A stretch of 53,722 bases of DNA from Candidatus Tityobacter terrigena (GCA_003156715.1 PMHO01000011.1:27971-81692), one strand, 5' to 3'. Positions 28,133-37,416 are shown, counted from the first letter of the stretch. A program made the numbers and translations. Notes: a model not told the origin generated them from the letters alone.

Positions 28133-28878
28133 GCTTAGCCTTCATCGACAACGCCTCGCTGTCGTTCGGCAACAAAGTCGTCCTGCGACGGTGCTCGCTT
28201 GAAATCAAAGAAGGGGCGATCACGTGTCTGATCGGCCTCTCCGGAGCGGGCAAGTCGACCGTGTTGCGGCTGCTCAACGGGCTGCGCATGCCCGACGTCG
28301 GGCGGGTCACCGTCATGGGCGTCGATCTGATGACGCTCTCGAAGCGCGACCTGATCGATTTTCGGCAACGCATCGGCTTCGCGTTTCAGTTTTCGGCGCT
28401 CTTCGACAGCATGACGGTGGGGGACAACGTCGCACTCCCGCTGCGCGAGCACACCCGCCTCTCGAAAACCGACATCGACCGGATCGTCAACCGTACCCTC
28501 GACTCGGTCGGTCTGCTGCAGGCGCGCGAGCAGATGCCGGCCGAGCTTTCGGGCGGCATGCTCAAGCGAGCCGGCTTCGCACGCGCGGTCGTCAACAATC
28601 CGCGGCTGGTTCTCTACGACGAGCCGACGACCGGCCTGGATCCGATCATCACGCACGTGCTGACCGACACCATCAAGCGGTTGCGCCAGCAACTCGACGG
28701 AACCGCAGTGGTCGTCTCGCACGATCTCGATAGCATCTATGCCATGGGGGACTACATTGCGATGCTTTTCGAGGGAGCCATTATCGAGTATGGAACGGTC
28801 GAGGAAGTGCGCCGCTCGGTGAACCCGATCGTGCAGCAGTTCCTGCAGGGAAGCGAGGTCGGACCAATACCGATATGA
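28129..28878 (+). CDS. mlaF: MlaF-type ABC transporter ATP-binding protein
   Basis: ATPase partner of MlaE, 249 residues. Walker A is GLSGAGKST at 36-44, the Q-loop is in FAFQFSALFDSMTV, the signature is LSGGM at 140-144, and Walker B is LVLYDEP near 160-166 with the TTGLDP D-loop. The Q-loop region with SALFDSMTVGDNVALPL is the usual MlaF form. The start is TTG, overlapping the mlaE stop as TTGA, so translation is coupled. MlaD follows after 24 bases. Confidence 0.94.
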   Translation: MSLAFIDNASLSFGNKVVLRRCSLEIKEGAITCLIGLSGAGKSTVLRLLNGLRMPDVGRVTVMGVDLMTLSKRDLIDFRQRIGFAFQFSALFDSMTVGDNVALPLREHTRLSKTDIDRIVNRTLDSVGLLQAREQMPAELSGGMLKRAGFARAVVNNPRLVLYDEPTTGLDPIITHVLTDTIKRLRQQLDGTAVVVSHDLDSIYAMGDYIAMLFEGAIIEYGTVEEVRRSVNPIVQQFLQGSEVGPIPI

Positions 28879-28902
28879 GGGAGAACTTCGGGTGAGTTCG
28901 CG

Positions 28903-30510
28903 ATGAGCAGGCAGGCTCAAGTCGGCCTTTTCACGGTCTTGGGGTTTCTGCTGGCGGCGGGCGTCTTCTACGTGCTGGCCGACATCGGGACGCGCTCGCG
29001 CGGGTACCGCATCTTCGTTGACTTTCAGTCGGCGTCCGGATTGCATAACGCCGCGATCGTCTACTTGAGCGGCGTGGGCATCGGCGCGGTCGACGACATT
29101 TCGCTGCTGCCCGACTACACCTCACGCGTAACGATCGCGGTCAAGCCGAACTACGCAATCCCGACGGGGTCGAGATTCATCATCCAGGCTCCGATCACGG
29201 GCGAGCCCAGCATCCTGATCACGCCGCCGAAGAACCTCCCTGCGAACGCGCCAACCATCGCTGCGAATCAGGAGGTACGGGGGGTCAATCCAGTTTCGTT
29301 TGCCGATTTACTCGAGCAAGGTCAAGGCGAAGTCCGACGGCTCGACGACATCCTCGCGCAACTCGAAGCCTCGACCCCGAACCTGCTGAGCGAACTGCAG
29401 GCGACCCTCAAGAACGCCCATCAGCTCACGACGACAGCAAACTCGGCGATCCAGTCCCTCAGCAGCGGAACGCAGACGTTCGAGGAGCGGTTGTCAGGCT
29501 CTTTGATGTCGGCCGGCGGCAACGTTGCCGCCCTGACTGCTACGCTCGACTCGACGGTCAAGCGCAACTCCGGTCAGGTCGATATGCTGCTCGCGCAACT
29601 GAACCGTACCGCAAGGTCCTTCGGCGAAACCGTCGACTCCCTGCACGACGTCGCCACGAATCCGACCGTCAAGAGCAACCTGCTGGAAACGACGAAGTCG
29701 TTCGCGCTCACCGCGAAAACGCTGGCGCTGCTGACCGAAGACCTGCGACAGGTCACGGGCAATCCGCAGACGCAGGCAGAGCTGCGCGACACGGTCGCAA
29801 ACGTCGATGCCACCTCGCAAAAGGTGGATTCGCTTCTCAAGAGCCTGGGCGGCACCTCGAGCGTCTACGGGGTCGACCGCGGCGCGACGCCCGCACCGGG
29901 CGGTCTAACGCCACCGCCGCCGGGATTCGTGCCGACCTCGATGCCCGCGATCCCGCCGTCGCCTGCGGCGGGGCCCCCGCAACCCGGCGCGCCGTCAAGC
30001 GGCGCCTCTGGGGCGCCCCCGCCCGCCGCCTTGGAGAAGTTGCGGCAGCGCTTGAACCAATTCACAAGCGATCTCGTCCAGCTGCAGGTGCGCGTCTCGC
30101 AGCTTTCGCCGGAGCGGCCCGGCAGCGCCGACCGCAACACCTCGCCGCTCTTGAGCGCCGACCGTGGCCCCATGAGCGATTTCAACCTGACGATCCTGCC
30201 GCACGCGGGGACCAGCATTTTCACGGGCGTGAACGACGTCGGCGCGTACACCACCGGGAACCTCATGCTGATCAAGAACGAGGGGCAACTCAAGTTGGGC
30301 GGCGGCATTGAATATTCGCGGCTAGGCGGCGTGTTCTCGTGGTCGGGCAACAAGCTTGGCTTCGAGAGCCGCTTTTACGATCTGCGCCACCCTACGCTCG
30401 ATCAATACTTTAACTACTTCGCGGGACGCAAGTTTCAGATCTTCGGCGGGGAGCGCGACCTCAATCATACCGACCGGCGTACGGTATTCGGGCTGCAAAC
30501 GGAATTGTAG
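28903..30510 (+). CDS. mlaD: MCE-domain lipid-transport protein (MlaD family) with extended C-terminus
   Basis: The substrate-binding protein of the Mla system, 535 residues. Residues 7-27 form the membrane anchor, and one MCE domain follows at about 37-115 (FQSASGLHNAAIVYLSGVGIGAV, then APITGEPSILITPPK). A long helical region at about 140-310 could form a tube or coiled coil across the periplasm. Residues 315-365 are a proline- and glycine-rich linker, a short helix follows, and the last 110 residues are beta-rich (NLTILPHAGTSIFTG, then YSRLGGVFSWSGNKLGFESRFYDLRHP). MlaD of E. coli has only about 180 residues, so the last part is an addition that may reach the outer membrane. Confidence 0.9.
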   Translation: MSRQAQVGLFTVLGFLLAAGVFYVLADIGTRSRGYRIFVDFQSASGLHNAAIVYLSGVGIGAVDDISLLPDYTSRVTIAVKPNYAIPTGSRFIIQAPITGEPSILITPPKNLPANAPTIAANQEVRGVNPVSFADLLEQGQGEVRRLDDILAQLEASTPNLLSELQATLKNAHQLTTTANSAIQSLSSGTQTFEERLSGSLMSAGGNVAALTATLDSTVKRNSGQVDMLLAQLNRTARSFGETVDSLHDVATNPTVKSNLLETTKSFALTAKTLALLTEDLRQVTGNPQTQAELRDTVANVDATSQKVDSLLKSLGGTSSVYGVDRGATPAPGGLTPPPPGFVPTSMPAIPPSPAAGPPQPGAPSSGASGAPPPAALEKLRQRLNQFTSDLVQLQVRVSQLSPERPGSADRNTSPLLSADRGPMSDFNLTILPHAGTSIFTGVNDVGAYTTGNLMLIKNEGQLKLGGGIEYSRLGGVFSWSGNKLGFESRFYDLRHPTLDQYFNYFAGRKFQIFGGERDLNHTDRRTVFGLQTEL

Positions 30511-30533
30511 GTGTCGTACGGAACGGGGCGCGG

Positions 30534-31238
30534 ATGATCCCCCTTGGGGAAGACCGGCCTGCTCCCGTTTTTCCGGTATCGGTCTACCTGCTGATCGCGG
30601 TGAACGCCTACGTTTTCTTTACCGAGGTGACGGCTCCGAACTTCCCGCGTTTCGTCAACAGCTTCGCAACGATCCCCTACGACGTAACCCACGGCGTTAC
30701 GCTGCCGCCACCGAGCCCCGGGAGTGCGCTGTGGACGCTGATCACGGCGCAGTTCATGCACGCAAACCTGCTGCATATCTTTTTCAACATGTTGTTTCTT
30801 TTCGTCTTTGGGCCGGAAGTCGAGTACCTGTGCGGTCATCTGCGCTTCATCGCCTTCTATCTCGTCTGCGGAGTCGCGGGCGGCTTGGCGCAGATCGCAT
30901 TCTCGCCCAATAGTCACGTTCCGGTGATCGGGGCGTCGGGCGCCATCGCGGGGGTGCTCGGCGCGTACATCGTCAGCTATCCGACCAACAGCATTCGAAC
31001 GCTCGTGCCGCTCGGCTTCATTCCGCTGTTTTTCCGGTTGCCGGCCGCGCTCGTCATCGGCCTCTGGGCTCTCACGCAGTTCGTCTCGGGATTCAGCCAA
31101 GTCTCGGTCCCGGGTCATGGCGATCAAGGCGGGACCGCCTACTTCGGCCACATCGGGGGTTTCTTAGCCGGCGTTCTCTTCGTCGGGCTGTTCAGCGTGC
31201 GATCGCCGAGCCAGCGGAGCTACCGCTATCGCTACTGA
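30534..31238 (+). CDS. Rhomboid-family intramembrane serine protease
   Basis: A 234-residue polytopic membrane protease. The catalytic serine is Ser135 in GASGAIAGVLGAY and the catalytic histidine His206 in AYFGHIGGFLAGV. The HANLLHIFFNMLFLFVFG block contains the conserved His77, His81 and Asn85 that support the oxyanion hole. The protein has about six transmembrane segments and a short cytoplasmic end. It lies 23 bases after the MCE gene and one base before panE, at the end of the long + strand run. The substrate is unknown. Confidence 0.93.
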   Translation: MIPLGEDRPAPVFPVSVYLLIAVNAYVFFTEVTAPNFPRFVNSFATIPYDVTHGVTLPPPSPGSALWTLITAQFMHANLLHIFFNMLFLFVFGPEVEYLCGHLRFIAFYLVCGVAGGLAQIAFSPNSHVPVIGASGAIAGVLGAYIVSYPTNSIRTLVPLGFIPLFFRLPAALVIGLWALTQFVSGFSQVSVPGHGDQGGTAYFGHIGGFLAGVLFVGLFSVRSPSQRSYRYRY

Positions 31239-31239
31239 G

Positions 31240-32178
31240 GTGAAGGCCGGCACGAAACCGGCGCGGCCGCGGGTTGCCATTCTCGGCGCGGGCGCGATGG
31301 GCACCCTTTTCGCGTATCAGTTGGCGGAACACAACGACGTCACGCTGGTCGAAGTGCGGGGCGACGTCGTCGAGACGATTAACGCGCGCGGCGGGGTGCA
31401 GGTTGACGAGCTTGCGGTCCGCCCGCTTGCCGCCACGACGGATCCTTCGAAGGCTTTCGCGACGAGTTTCCTTTTCGTGTTCGTCAAGGCGCCGTACACG
31501 CTGGGCGCGGTGCGACCGTTTACCGGTCAGCTGAATCCCGCGACGCCGATCGTTTCGCTGCAAAACGGGCTCGGAAATGAAGAGGCGATCAAAGCAGCGT
31601 TGGGTTCGAACGTTGCGCTCGTCATCGGCATCACCAACGAAATGTCGCTCGCGATCGGCCAAGGCCACTCGCGGCGCCTCGGCATCGGTTCGACGGTGCT
31701 GGGCAGCGCGGGTGCCTCGTACCCGACGGTTCGCGCCGTGCTCGCGCTCTTGCAGCAAGCGGGGCTCGAAGCGTCGACCGCCTACGACATCCGGCCGCAT
31801 CTGTGGGGCAAGCTGCTGGCGAACGCCGCGATCAACCCGATCGCCGCCCTGCTCGACGCAAAAAACTCCATCATTCCGGCCGACCCCGACGCGGCGGCGC
31901 TGGCACGCGCGCTCGCCCTCGAGGGGGCGGCGGTCGCCAAGGCGCTGCGCGTAAATTTGCCCTTCACGGATCCGTGGGAGTACGTGCGCGCCGTTCTCGC
32001 CGCGAGCGAGGACGGTCGCAACTCGATGACGGTCGATCTCAACGCCCGCCTGCGCACCGAGATCGATCAGATCAACGGCGCCATCGTGTCGGCCGGCCGC
32101 CGCCTAGGCGTGCCGACGCCGTATAACGATGCGATCCTGCGTTTGGTAAAGGCCAAGGAGAACGCCCCGCGCGAGTGA
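31240..32178 (+). CDS. panE: 2-dehydropantoate 2-reductase
   Basis: Ketopantoate reductase of coenzyme A synthesis, 312 residues. The N-terminal NADPH-binding motif is AILGAGAMGTLFAYQL, the middle contains SLQNGLGNEEAIKAALG, and the C-terminal domain carries the conserved GKLLANAAINPIAALLDAKN block with the lysine and asparagine that bind the substrate. A GTG start at 31240 follows the rhomboid stop by one base. A related role (ketopantoate-type reductases with other 2-oxo acids) cannot be excluded from sequence alone. Confidence 0.88.
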   Translation: MKAGTKPARPRVAILGAGAMGTLFAYQLAEHNDVTLVEVRGDVVETINARGGVQVDELAVRPLAATTDPSKAFATSFLFVFVKAPYTLGAVRPFTGQLNPATPIVSLQNGLGNEEAIKAALGSNVALVIGITNEMSLAIGQGHSRRLGIGSTVLGSAGASYPTVRAVLALLQQAGLEASTAYDIRPHLWGKLLANAAINPIAALLDAKNSIIPADPDAAALARALALEGAAVAKALRVNLPFTDPWEYVRAVLAASEDGRNSMTVDLNARLRTEIDQINGAIVSAGRRLGVPTPYNDAILRLVKAKENAPRE

Positions 32179-32285
32179 TCCTCGCGGTCGCGAACGGTAA
32201 CTTCTTGGTACACGAGTCAAATGCCGATAGTCTAGCGGAAACACCAAAGAGGCAACCTGGCACGGATGCCGCGAAGACAAGCGGC

Positions 32286-32800
32286 GTGCTCGCGCTAAAG
32301 CTCCGTGACGCTCCGACAAACGCCGAGATCGAGCGCCTCGCGAGGGACAATCCCGGCTACCGGTTCGAGCGCGACCCCGACGGCATGCTCGTCGTGAGCC
32401 CGACCGGCAGCAACAGCGGCCTTCGGAACTCGCGGCTCAATGCGGAGCTTTTTGCATGGAATGAAGGCCTTGCCCAGCCGGGGTTCTGTTTTGACTCCTC
32501 GACCGGATTCACGCTTCCCGATGAGTCCCTGATCTCGCCGGAGGCTGCATGGATCGCGTACGAACGGTGGGGCATGCTCGCCGACGACGAGCGCGAGGCC
32601 TATGCGCGGATGTCCCCGACGTCGTCATCGAAGTCGTTTCGAAGACTGACCGTCCGTCCGTCCTTCGCGCGAAGCTCGAACGCGCTCGCGTACTCGGGGC
32701 GCGCTACGTGTTGCTGCTCGACCCGTACCGCAACGAACGATGGAGCGACGGAGTGCCGCCTCCGGGGCTGCAATTGACGCTCGAGTCCATCCGCATCTAG
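32286..32800 (+). pseudogene. Uma2-family (PD-(D/E)XK nuclease-like) gene with one-base frameshift
   Basis: Frame one reads LALKLRDAPTNAEIERLARDNPGYRFERD, then MLVVSPTGS, STGFTLPDES and SPEAAWIAYERWG, the standard first half of a Uma2 protein, but then runs into nonsense. The continuation, PDVVIEVVSKTDRPSVLRAKLERARVLGARYVLLLDPYR, lies in another frame and ends at the TAG at 32798-32800. Adding one C in the run at 32614-32617 would join the halves as ARMSPDVVIEVVS, so a homopolymer deletion, real or from sequencing, explains the break. The start I favour is GTG at 32286, since the frame open to 32175 adds non-family residues. About 171 residues if repaired. Confidence 0.8.
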
Positions 32801-32828
32801 GCGGTTCCGTACGTCCGCGTCGCGCGCA

Positions 32829-33512
32829 ATATGCGCGGTCGTCTTTGACCTCGACGGTGTCCTGATCGATTCCGAGCAGATATGGGAAGTCGTCCGGCGA
32901 GCGTTCATTCTCGAACACGGCGGAAAATACACCGAGAGCGCGACGCGCGACATGATGGGGATGAGCGCGCCCGAGTGGTCGCACTATATCGCGACGAAGC
33001 TTGGGGTCAACCTGCCGGATCGGGAGATCAACGAAGGCATTGCGGCCGAAGTTGCGGCGCGCTATCGGACCGAGCTGCCGCTCATGCCGGGCGCGGTTGA
33101 GACGGTCCGCGCCCTTGCCAAGCGCTTTCCGCTTGGGCTCGCGTCGTCGTCGAACCGCCCGCTGATCGAGCTCGCCCTCGACGGCGCTGGGCTTCGCGAT
33201 TCCTTCAGGGTCGTCGTTTCAGCGGACGAGGTGGCCCGCGGTAAGCCCGCTCCCGACGTCTACTTGCGGGCGGCGGAACTCTTGAAACGACGGCCCCAAG
33301 ACTGCGCCGCCGTCGAAGATTCGGCCAACGGAATCCGATCGGCGCGGGCTGCTGCAATGGTCGTGATCGCAATTCCCAACCATACCTTTCCGCCCTCCTC
33401 CGACGCTCTCAAACTCGCCGACCGCGTGCTAGAATCTATCACCGAACTCTGCGCCGAAGGTGTCTTGGAAGCGGCCGGGAGCGGTCGGGCAGAACTCAAC
33501 GAGCGTGTTTAG
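32829..33512 (+). CDS. HAD-superfamily phosphatase / phosphomutase, unusual start
   Basis: The beta-phosphoglucomutase-like pattern is complete only if translation starts by 32829: motif I is VVFDLDGVLIDSE with nucleophile Asp7 and Asp9, then LASSSNR (motif II), GKPAPDVYLRAAELL (motif III) and VEDSANGIRSARAA (motif IV). Between the preceding in-frame stop (32775-32777) and this motif there is no ATG, GTG, TTG or CTG; the only near-cognate codon is ATA at 32829. An ATG at 32831 is out of frame. The first normal start codon in frame, ATG 32952, would lose the nucleophile. Either an ATA start or a small indel is involved. About 227 residues. It converges with the next gene, overlapping it by 17 bases. 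Confidence 0.8.
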   Translation: MCAVVFDLDGVLIDSEQIWEVVRRAFILEHGGKYTESATRDMMGMSAPEWSHYIATKLGVNLPDREINEGIAAEVAARYRTELPLMPGAVETVRALAKRFPLGLASSSNRPLIELALDGAGLRDSFRVVVSADEVARGKPAPDVYLRAAELLKRRPQDCAAVEDSANGIRSARAAAMVVIAIPNHTFPPSSDALKLADRVLESITELCAEGVLEAAGSGRAELNERV

Positions 33513-34866
33513 GGGGCGAGGGGGCTTGCGCCGTGCCTTTGCTGCAGCGTTCGCGCGCGCACAACCAGTGCAGCACGACCGCACTGAATTGCGTCTGATA
33601 GCGGGTCGCGGCGCCGCTTGCGTTGTTCGCGTAAAAGGCCGCCGGCGTGGCCGCAACTTGGAGGTTGTGATCCATGCCCTCGACCACGGCTAAGGTCGCA
33701 AGGCCGGGACGTTCGCGGTTGACGACGTCGACGATGCGCTCGTGGTCTTCGCGCGCGACGACGTAGTCCGACGCGCCGTAGACGGCCAGCACGGGGACCG
33801 CGATATGCATCCACGGCTCGATGACGTTGAGCGTGGCGACTTGTTGCATGTATGGCGCGGCCACCGGATAGATGCCGTTGCGTTTCTTGCAGGCGGGTTC
33901 GTCGGCCTCGATGTGCGATTCAGAATCGCGTGCCACGAGGAGGCGATGCATGCAATATTCCTTGCTGCGCAGGGTCTCGTCTACGACGTCCGGCGCATCG
34001 CCCCCGAGCTCGAGCTGGCGCCGCAGGTTTTGCAGTTCGTACTCGAACCAGTTTCGGCCGATCGCCTCGGAAACGACGACGCCGGCCACGGGCCGCTCGA
34101 GCGCGAGCCGCGGTGCGATAAGCGTGCCGATGCTATGGCCGAGGAGATAGAGGTGTGCCGGATCGACGCGCGGATCGCGGCGAAGCGCCTCGAGCGCAAC
34201 TGCGTAGCCGGCGCTTTCGTCATGAAAATCGACGTCGTGGCAGGGTGGTCCCTGGCTGTCGCCGACGCCGCTCTTCTCGAGGCGCATCGTGATGAAGCCG
34301 GCGCGAGCAAGGTCGCGGCTGATTCGTAGATACCCATCCTCCGGATTCGCAGCAACGTCGACCGAGAAACAGCCAATTCCGCCAACGAGCAGTACTCCTG
34401 GGCGCCGAGCTGCGAGGGTCTTGGGAACGTCGAGCAGCGTGCGGCGCAGCGTTCCTGCGATCTCGATCGTCTGATACAACGTGCGCACGGTGGGGTCGTC
34501 TTCTGAAGGCGGCGCGCCTACGGTGACGCTGATCGTTTCCTCCGAGCCGTTGCGTACGATCACGAGCGGCACCGTCGAGCCCGGCCGCAAGCGTCTCACG
34601 GTTTGCACGACGTCGGAAGCACGTTCCACCGGCACCGCACCGATGGAACGTATCACGTCGCCCGCGCGGAGCGCAGCCGCCGCTGCGGCGGAACCGGGAA
34701 CCACGGCTTGGATGCTTACCGCACCCGCGCTCTCGAGCAGCGCGGCGCCGAGGACTCCATGCCGCGGAAGTTCGGCGGCTCGGGCAGTTCCGCGAGCCGC
34801 AAGGAGGGTCGCAAAAAGAAGCAATGTGAAAAGGAGGCAGCCGCGAGCCCTTGGGTTCCCGATCAA
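33496..34866 (-). CDS. Exported PDZ-domain alpha/beta hydrolase
   Basis: A 456-residue protein with an N-terminal signal peptide (LLFTLLLFATLLAARGTARA), a PDZ-like domain at about 36-118 (GVLGAALLESAGAVSIQAVV, then GSAAAAAALRAGDVIRSIGAVPV) and an alpha/beta hydrolase domain for the rest. The nucleophile is Ser245 in LLGHSIGTLIA; VYGASDYVV and GMDHNLQV supply the likely aspartate and histidine. The region GVLLVGGIGCFSVD resembles the oxyanion strand of the dienelactone hydrolase or dipeptidyl-type group. It probably acts in the periplasm. The start is TTG, overlapping the stop of the LOG gene in a TTGA junction, so the two are coupled. Confidence 0.85.
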   Translation of the reverse strand: MIGNPRARGCLLFTLLLFATLLAARGTARAAELPRHGVLGAALLESAGAVSIQAVVPGSAAAAAALRAGDVIRSIGAVPVERASDVVQTVRRLRPGSTVPLVIVRNGSEETISVTVGAPPSEDDPTVRTLYQTIEIAGTLRRTLLDVPKTLAARRPGVLLVGGIGCFSVDVAANPEDGYLRISRDLARAGFITMRLEKSGVGDSQGPPCHDVDFHDESAGYAVALEALRRDPRVDPAHLYLLGHSIGTLIAPRLALERPVAGVVVSEAIGRNWFEYELQNLRRQLELGGDAPDVVDETLRSKEYCMHRLLVARDSESHIEADEPACKKRNGIYPVAAPYMQQVATLNVIEPWMHIAVPVLAVYGASDYVVAREDHERIVDVVNRERPGLATLAVVEGMDHNLQVAATPAAFYANNASGAATRYQTQFSAVVLHWLCARERCSKGTAQAPSPPKHAR

Positions 34867-35417
34867 GCGACGGCCTCGAGGATGCGATCGATGACGGCGT
34901 CGAGGTCTGACTCGAACGCGGTCAGTTCGCGGCCGCTGGGGACAAAGCGATCGCTCTGCGCGCGCTCGAACTGTGCGCGCAGGGCATCGTAGAACCCGTC
35001 GATGTTAAAGAAGAAGCACGGTTTTGCGTGGATGCCGAGCTGATTCCAGCTGATCGCTTCGAGGATTTCCTCGAGCGTCCCGAAGCCGCCTGGCAGCGCG
35101 AGGAACGCGCCGGCGCGGGCCGCCATCAACGCCTTGCGCTCGTGCATCGTCTCGACGACGATCAGCTCGCTCAACCTTCCGTGCGCGACCTCGCGCGCAA
35201 CGAGCGCGTTCGGAATGACGCCGACGACCTCGCCTCCGGCGGCTAAGGCTGCATCCGCTAGCGCCCCCATCAGCCCGACGCGTCCGCCGCCGTAGACAAC
35301 GCCGAGTCCGCCCGCTGCGAGGCGGCGTCCGGTTGCCGCCGCGGCCTCGAGGTACCGCTCGGAAACGGCTTGACTCGACCCGCAAAAGACGCACACGCAA
35401 CGACGGCTCTGGTTCAT
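34863..35417 (-). CDS. LOG-family nucleotide phosphoribohydrolase
   Basis: Proteins of this group hydrolyse nucleoside 5'-monophosphates, releasing the base; in plants and some bacteria the product is an active cytokinin. The 184-residue product from the ATG at 35417 has the defining PGGFGTLEE motif (109-117), the upstream MHERKALM block at 91-98 and an N-terminal CVFCGSS start with YGGGRVGLMGALADAA. The frame runs open another 83 codons, but these are the shadow of shc, and the ATG gives the normal family length. Bacterial members may simply act on AMP or damaged nucleotides. It is coupled to the hydrolase gene downstream. Confidence 0.9.
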   Translation of the reverse strand: MNQSRRCVCVFCGSSQAVSERYLEAAAATGRRLAAGGLGVVYGGGRVGLMGALADAALAAGGEVVGVIPNALVAREVAHGRLSELIVVETMHERKALMAARAGAFLALPGGFGTLEEILEAISWNQLGIHAKPCFFFNIDGFYDALRAQFERAQSDRFVPSGRELTAFESDLDAVIDRILEAVA

Positions 35418-35472
35418 TCGATTCCAGGCAGCATGAGCGGCTGATTCCGCAGTCGTGCGTGCGTTGCCGGCG

Positions 35473-37416
35473 CTAAAAGCCGAAGCGTCCGAGCGGCTCG
35501 CCGCGGACGGCGACGTTGCGATAGCGTGCAAGCGCAAACAGCGGGAAGAACGCGCGATAGCCATGATACCGTAGGTAAAAGACGCGCGGAAAGCCCACCG
35601 CCGTGTACCATTCTTCGTTCCACAATCCATCCGCGTGCTGGCGCTCGATAAGAAAGCGGACCCCACGCTCGACGGCCGGGTTGCGTTCTTCGCCGGCCGC
35701 TAAGAGCCCAAGGATGGCCCATGACGTTTGGCTGGCGGTGCTCGCTTTGCAGAGTCCGCGTTTGTTTTGCCAATAGCTAGCGCCGTCCTCACCCCAGCCG
35801 CCGTCGGGCTGCGCAAACGCAAGCAGATACTCGACCGCGCGGCGGACGGTCGCGCAGTTCGCACTCGTCTTCCCGGCTGCGCGAAGCGCGTTGAGAACGG
35901 ACCACGTCCCGTAAACATAATTCGTGCCCCAGCGGCCAAACCACGAACCATCCGGCTGTTGCGTGCGTTCGAGGTAGCCGAGCCCTGCCAGCACGATCTC
36001 GTCGGTGGGGCTGCGGCCCAATTGCAGGAGCATGCCGACGCAACGCGCGGTCACGTCTTCGGTCGGTGGGTCGAGCAGTGCGCCGTGATCGGCGAAGGGG
36101 ATATGGTTGAGGTAGTAGGCGGTATTGTCGGCGTCGAAAGCGCCCCAGCCGCCTCCCTTGCTTTGCATGCCCACGACCCAACGGGTGGCGCGCTCTAGCG
36201 CCTCTCGATAGCGTTCGGGCGACTCGCGGTGCAGCGCCATGGCGACGACGGCGGTGTCGTCGACGTCGGGATAATAGTCGTTCCAATATTGGAAGGCCCA
36301 GCCGCCGGGCTCGAGACCCGGGCGCTGCGCCGCCCAGTCGCCCGCAATCCGCGTCACCTGGCGCCCGGCGAGCCAGGCGTTGCCCTTTACGACCGCTTCG
36401 GCAACACCCTCAGGTGTGGTTTCGAGCAAGGCGTGGACTGCAAGGCTCGTGTCCCACACCGGCGACACGCACGGTTGACAATACGCTTCGTCGGCCTTGA
36501 TGACGAGCAGCTTGCGAACCGCATCCTTCGCCGTCGCTAGGTCGGGGTGGTCCGCCGGAAATTGCATCGCGTCGAAGGCCATCACCGCATTGGCCATCGC
36601 CGGGAAGATCGCGCCCAGGCCGTTTTCGCCGTTGAGACGTTCGGTGACGAAACGCATCGCGCGCGCGACCGCCGCCGCACGCACGGCGCGCGGAATAAAC
36701 GGTTCGGCGCCGCGCAGCACGGAGTCGAGCGCGAGAAACAGGCGCCCCAGCGGCGTGCGCGTTGCGGCGCGCATATAGCCGTGCTCGAGCTCCGGCGGCC
36801 GCACGAACAGCTCGCCCACGTTGACCTCGCGCGGATTCCGCGCGCGCGCGCGAAGGGCCATCAGCACGAGCAGCGGTACCACGACCGTGCGAGACCAGTA
36901 CGACACCTTGTCGAGGTGGAAGAAAAACCAGCGTGGCAAGAGCAGGATCTCGACCGGCATCACGGGCACGGCGCGCCACGGGACTTGAGCGAAAACGGCG
37001 AGCGCGATGCGCGTGAAGACGTTGCAGCGCGCCGCTCCGCCCAGAGCCAGAACGCGCTCGCGCGCCCGCACCATGCCGGGCATCTGCGGGCTCTCGCCCG
37101 CGAGCTTCAGCGCGAAGTACGCTTTCACGGTCGCGCTGACGTCGCTGTCGCCGCGATAAAAGAGCGGCCACCCCCCATCGGCGTTCTGAATGCGGCGCAG
37201 GTAGGTGCAGATCTTGGCCTCGAGCGCGTCGTCGATCTGGTCGAGGTAGTGCTCGAGCATGATGTACTCGGCGGGAATCGTCGCGTCGGCCTCGAGCTCG
37301 AAGACCCAGTGACCGTCGTCGCGCTGGCGAGCGAGCAGCGCTCGCGTTGCGGCGTCGATGGCGGCGTCGAGCGGCCCCATTCGGAGGTCGCCCACGGCAT
37401 CGGTCTCGGTCAGCAT
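35473..37416 (-). CDS. shc: Squalene--hopene cyclase
   Basis: Cyclises squalene to hopene and hopanol in the cytoplasmic membrane. The 647-residue length is normal. The catalytic acid motif is DVDD at 384-387, which protonates the squalene terminus; several QW repeats are visible (QNADGGWPLFY, QSKGGGWGAFD, QPDGSWFGRWG, QPDGGWGEDG), together with AYCQPCVSPVWDT at about 311-323. The start ATG gives MLTETDAVGDLRMGPLDAAIDAATRALLARQRDDGHWVF, in which the QRDDGHW repeat is at the usual position. It is divergent from hpnB across 101 bases, so the two may share a regulatory region. Confidence 0.96.
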   Translation of the reverse strand: MLTETDAVGDLRMGPLDAAIDAATRALLARQRDDGHWVFELEADATIPAEYIMLEHYLDQIDDALEAKICTYLRRIQNADGGWPLFYRGDSDVSATVKAYFALKLAGESPQMPGMVRARERVLALGGAARCNVFTRIALAVFAQVPWRAVPVMPVEILLLPRWFFFHLDKVSYWSRTVVVPLLVLMALRARARNPREVNVGELFVRPPELEHGYMRAATRTPLGRLFLALDSVLRGAEPFIPRAVRAAAVARAMRFVTERLNGENGLGAIFPAMANAVMAFDAMQFPADHPDLATAKDAVRKLLVIKADEAYCQPCVSPVWDTSLAVHALLETTPEGVAEAVVKGNAWLAGRQVTRIAGDWAAQRPGLEPGGWAFQYWNDYYPDVDDTAVVAMALHRESPERYREALERATRWVVGMQSKGGGWGAFDADNTAYYLNHIPFADHGALLDPPTEDVTARCVGMLLQLGRSPTDEIVLAGLGYLERTQQPDGSWFGRWGTNYVYGTWSVLNALRAAGKTSANCATVRRAVEYLLAFAQPDGGWGEDGASYWQNKRGLCKASTASQTSWAILGLLAAGEERNPAVERGVRFLIERQHADGLWNEEWYTAVGFPRVFYLRYHGYRAFFPLFALARYRNVAVRGEPLGRFGF

